Assembly (NCBI RefSeq): GCF_000143085.1
Contig: NC_014315.1
Location: forward strand, 1,301,001-1,365,000
DNA: 64,000 nucleotides
From: Nitrosococcus watsonii C-113
GTDB taxonomy: Bacteria; Pseudomonadota; Gammaproteobacteria; Nitrosococcales; Nitrosococcaceae
Direction of reading: 5' to 3'
This document shows, piece by piece, positions 63,252 through 64,000 of the stretch. A program made the translations under genes and the position numbers. The notes beneath the pieces are model-generated. The model saw nothing but the letters and a program-made list of their open reading frames with translations, did not search any database and had not been told where the DNA came from. Positions within the stretch are counted from its first letter, which is position 1. Every line of letters begins with the position of its first letter.

Positions 63252-63275
63252 GAGGGCGCGGAGGTTGCTGCCCTC
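63252..63275 (+). terminator. Possible terminator of norCBQD
   Basis: GAGGGC (63252-63257) and GCCCTC (63270-63275) form a six-base stem with a 12-base loop, 15 bases after the norD stop. No long T-run follows, so this is only a weak candidate for the operon terminator. Confidence 0.4.
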
Positions 63276-63342
63276 ATAATTAAGGAGAACATCTTACACT
63301 TCTTACAAGCGAATTAAAAACTTTAATAAAGTTAGCTGCCAT

Positions 63343-63657
63343 TCATTTTCGTAACAGTAATCCCACTAAAAAGGCGATACCTATAACAGCAATACTCGCG
63401 CTTGCCACCGGATGTTTTTTGATTTCCCTCTGGGTCGCTATAGTTGCCTGCTGGCCACTTTCACGGGCAGATACGTATGCTTTATTCAGTTTTGCTAGTA
63501 TTTCATCTAGCCTTTCTTCGGCCTTGTCTTGGGTTGTCCGGGCGACGCTTTGGCCGTGGCTTTTAACTTCTGAGATTACCCCTCCTATTTCTTTACGGAG
63601 TTGACCTAGTTCTTTCTTTAGGCCGTCAATTTCTTTTTGCAAGGTAGTATCCGTCAT
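63343..63657 (-). CDS. DUF883 (YqjD/ElaB-type) membrane protein
   Basis: The 104-residue protein has a long amphipathic, Lys/Glu-rich helix (EIDGLKKELGQLRKEIGG, EERLDEILAKLNKAYVSAR) and a C-terminal hydrophobic segment ASIAVIGIAFLVGLLLRK, the layout of DUF883. Such proteins are tail-anchored in the inner membrane and may bind ribosomes in stationary phase. It is convergent with norCBQD. Confidence 0.87.
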   Translation of the reverse strand: MTDTTLQKEIDGLKKELGQLRKEIGGVISEVKSHGQSVARTTQDKAEERLDEILAKLNKAYVSARESGQQATIATQREIKKHPVASASIAVIGIAFLVGLLLRK

Positions 63658-64000
63658 TTGAAAAAACCTCTTAGCTATTTGAAATAATTAATATTTTAAC
63701 GATAAAATAAGCAGCACTTAGGATAAAGATTATAGGATGCTTTTTCTTCTCTATGATCTTTTATCATATTAGACTTGCTACATTACCCTATCAAATATAG
63801 ATATATATGCTCGTACCATTAAAATAGCACAGTAATAAAAGACTACCATTTTTTTGTTGCTGTATAAGTGATAAAGGTGGTTAATTTTTATGCTACTTGT
63901 TTGCTATTGTATAGGCACAAAATTACCCCTATTACTCTTAGTTATAGAAATGTCTGCAAGACGGTGTGCGTGAGGTTAGTGGTTATGAAATTTTTACACA
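63658..64000. other. AT-rich region at window end, no gene seen
   Basis: This stretch is visibly AT-rich and contains no open frame with a credible ribosome-binding site or family match. It should hold the promoter of the DUF883 gene. The right part runs to the window edge, so a gene starting beyond is possible. Confidence 0.4.

Noticed and set aside
1-64000. CRISPR array, tRNA or rRNA genes
   Set aside because: No regularly spaced repeats and no tRNA/rRNA signature sequences were seen on either strand.

Overview
The window looks like a piece of a gammaproteobacterial chromosome, most plausibly a Nitrosococcus-like (Chromatiales) bacterium. This is an inference from gene content: a complete norCBQD nitric oxide reductase cluster, a pgl-glk-apaG-apaH operon, pilU, cbpAM, icd and a CzcBA metal exporter, mixed with many decayed insertion sequences. 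No rRNA, tRNA or CRISPR array was recognised.

Layout. 1-3.0 kb: peroxiredoxin (cut by the window edge), Slp lipoprotein, membrane hydroxylase, a truncated HdeD-like gene and a cupin. 3.2-8.5 kb: heavy-metal RND efflux operon. 8.7-10.9 kb: beta-carbonic anhydrase, an unusual ZIP transporter fused to LysM, and a half-size UPF0016 gene followed by an integron attC-like site. 10.9-16.9 kb: orphan peptide-binding lipoprotein, then (minus strand) pgl-glk-apaG-apaH. 17.0-24.2 kb: three PepSY proteins, a PhoPQ-like two-component system, a PhoPQ-activated-type protein and a ChaN-PDZ lipoprotein. 24.4-31.3 kb: pilU, AEC carrier, MoCF/CinA-like protein, YoaA helicase and an SBF symporter. 31.5-33.3 kb: a low-GC island with an NTPase-TIR gene broken by a one-base frameshift, followed by an IS3 remnant. 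33.4-46.9 kb: mostly housekeeping and envelope genes (PIG-L, PuuD-like membrane protein with a 31-aa companion, FG-GAP/PKD/CAP secreted protein, Ycf46 ATPase, hydrolase, redoxin, FAD protein, icd, methyltransferase, EEP phosphatase, AI-2E permease). 47.1-52.5 kb: cbpA-cbpM, a PepSY protein, long perfect palindromes, an HMG-CoA lyase fragment, and a coupled pair (membrane protein plus Hsp70/actin-fold ATPase) in which each gene carries one in-frame TGA. 52.5-55.5 kb: a mobile-element graveyard with a broken vapC beside an intact antitoxin, IS5 and IS91 fragments, and an aldehyde dehydrogenase of Bacillus-like sequence and composition. 55.5-64 kb: MscS channel, TPR lipoprotein, norCBQD and a DUF883 protein.

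The most interesting accessory loci are the NTPase-TIR gene (a likely defence protein, frameshifted as given), the membrane protein/Hsp70-like pair with two TGA interruptions, the ZIP-LysM fusion, the attC-like cassette and the PepSY/PhoPQ-like sensory cluster. All functional statements are read from sequence by eye; no database search was possible.
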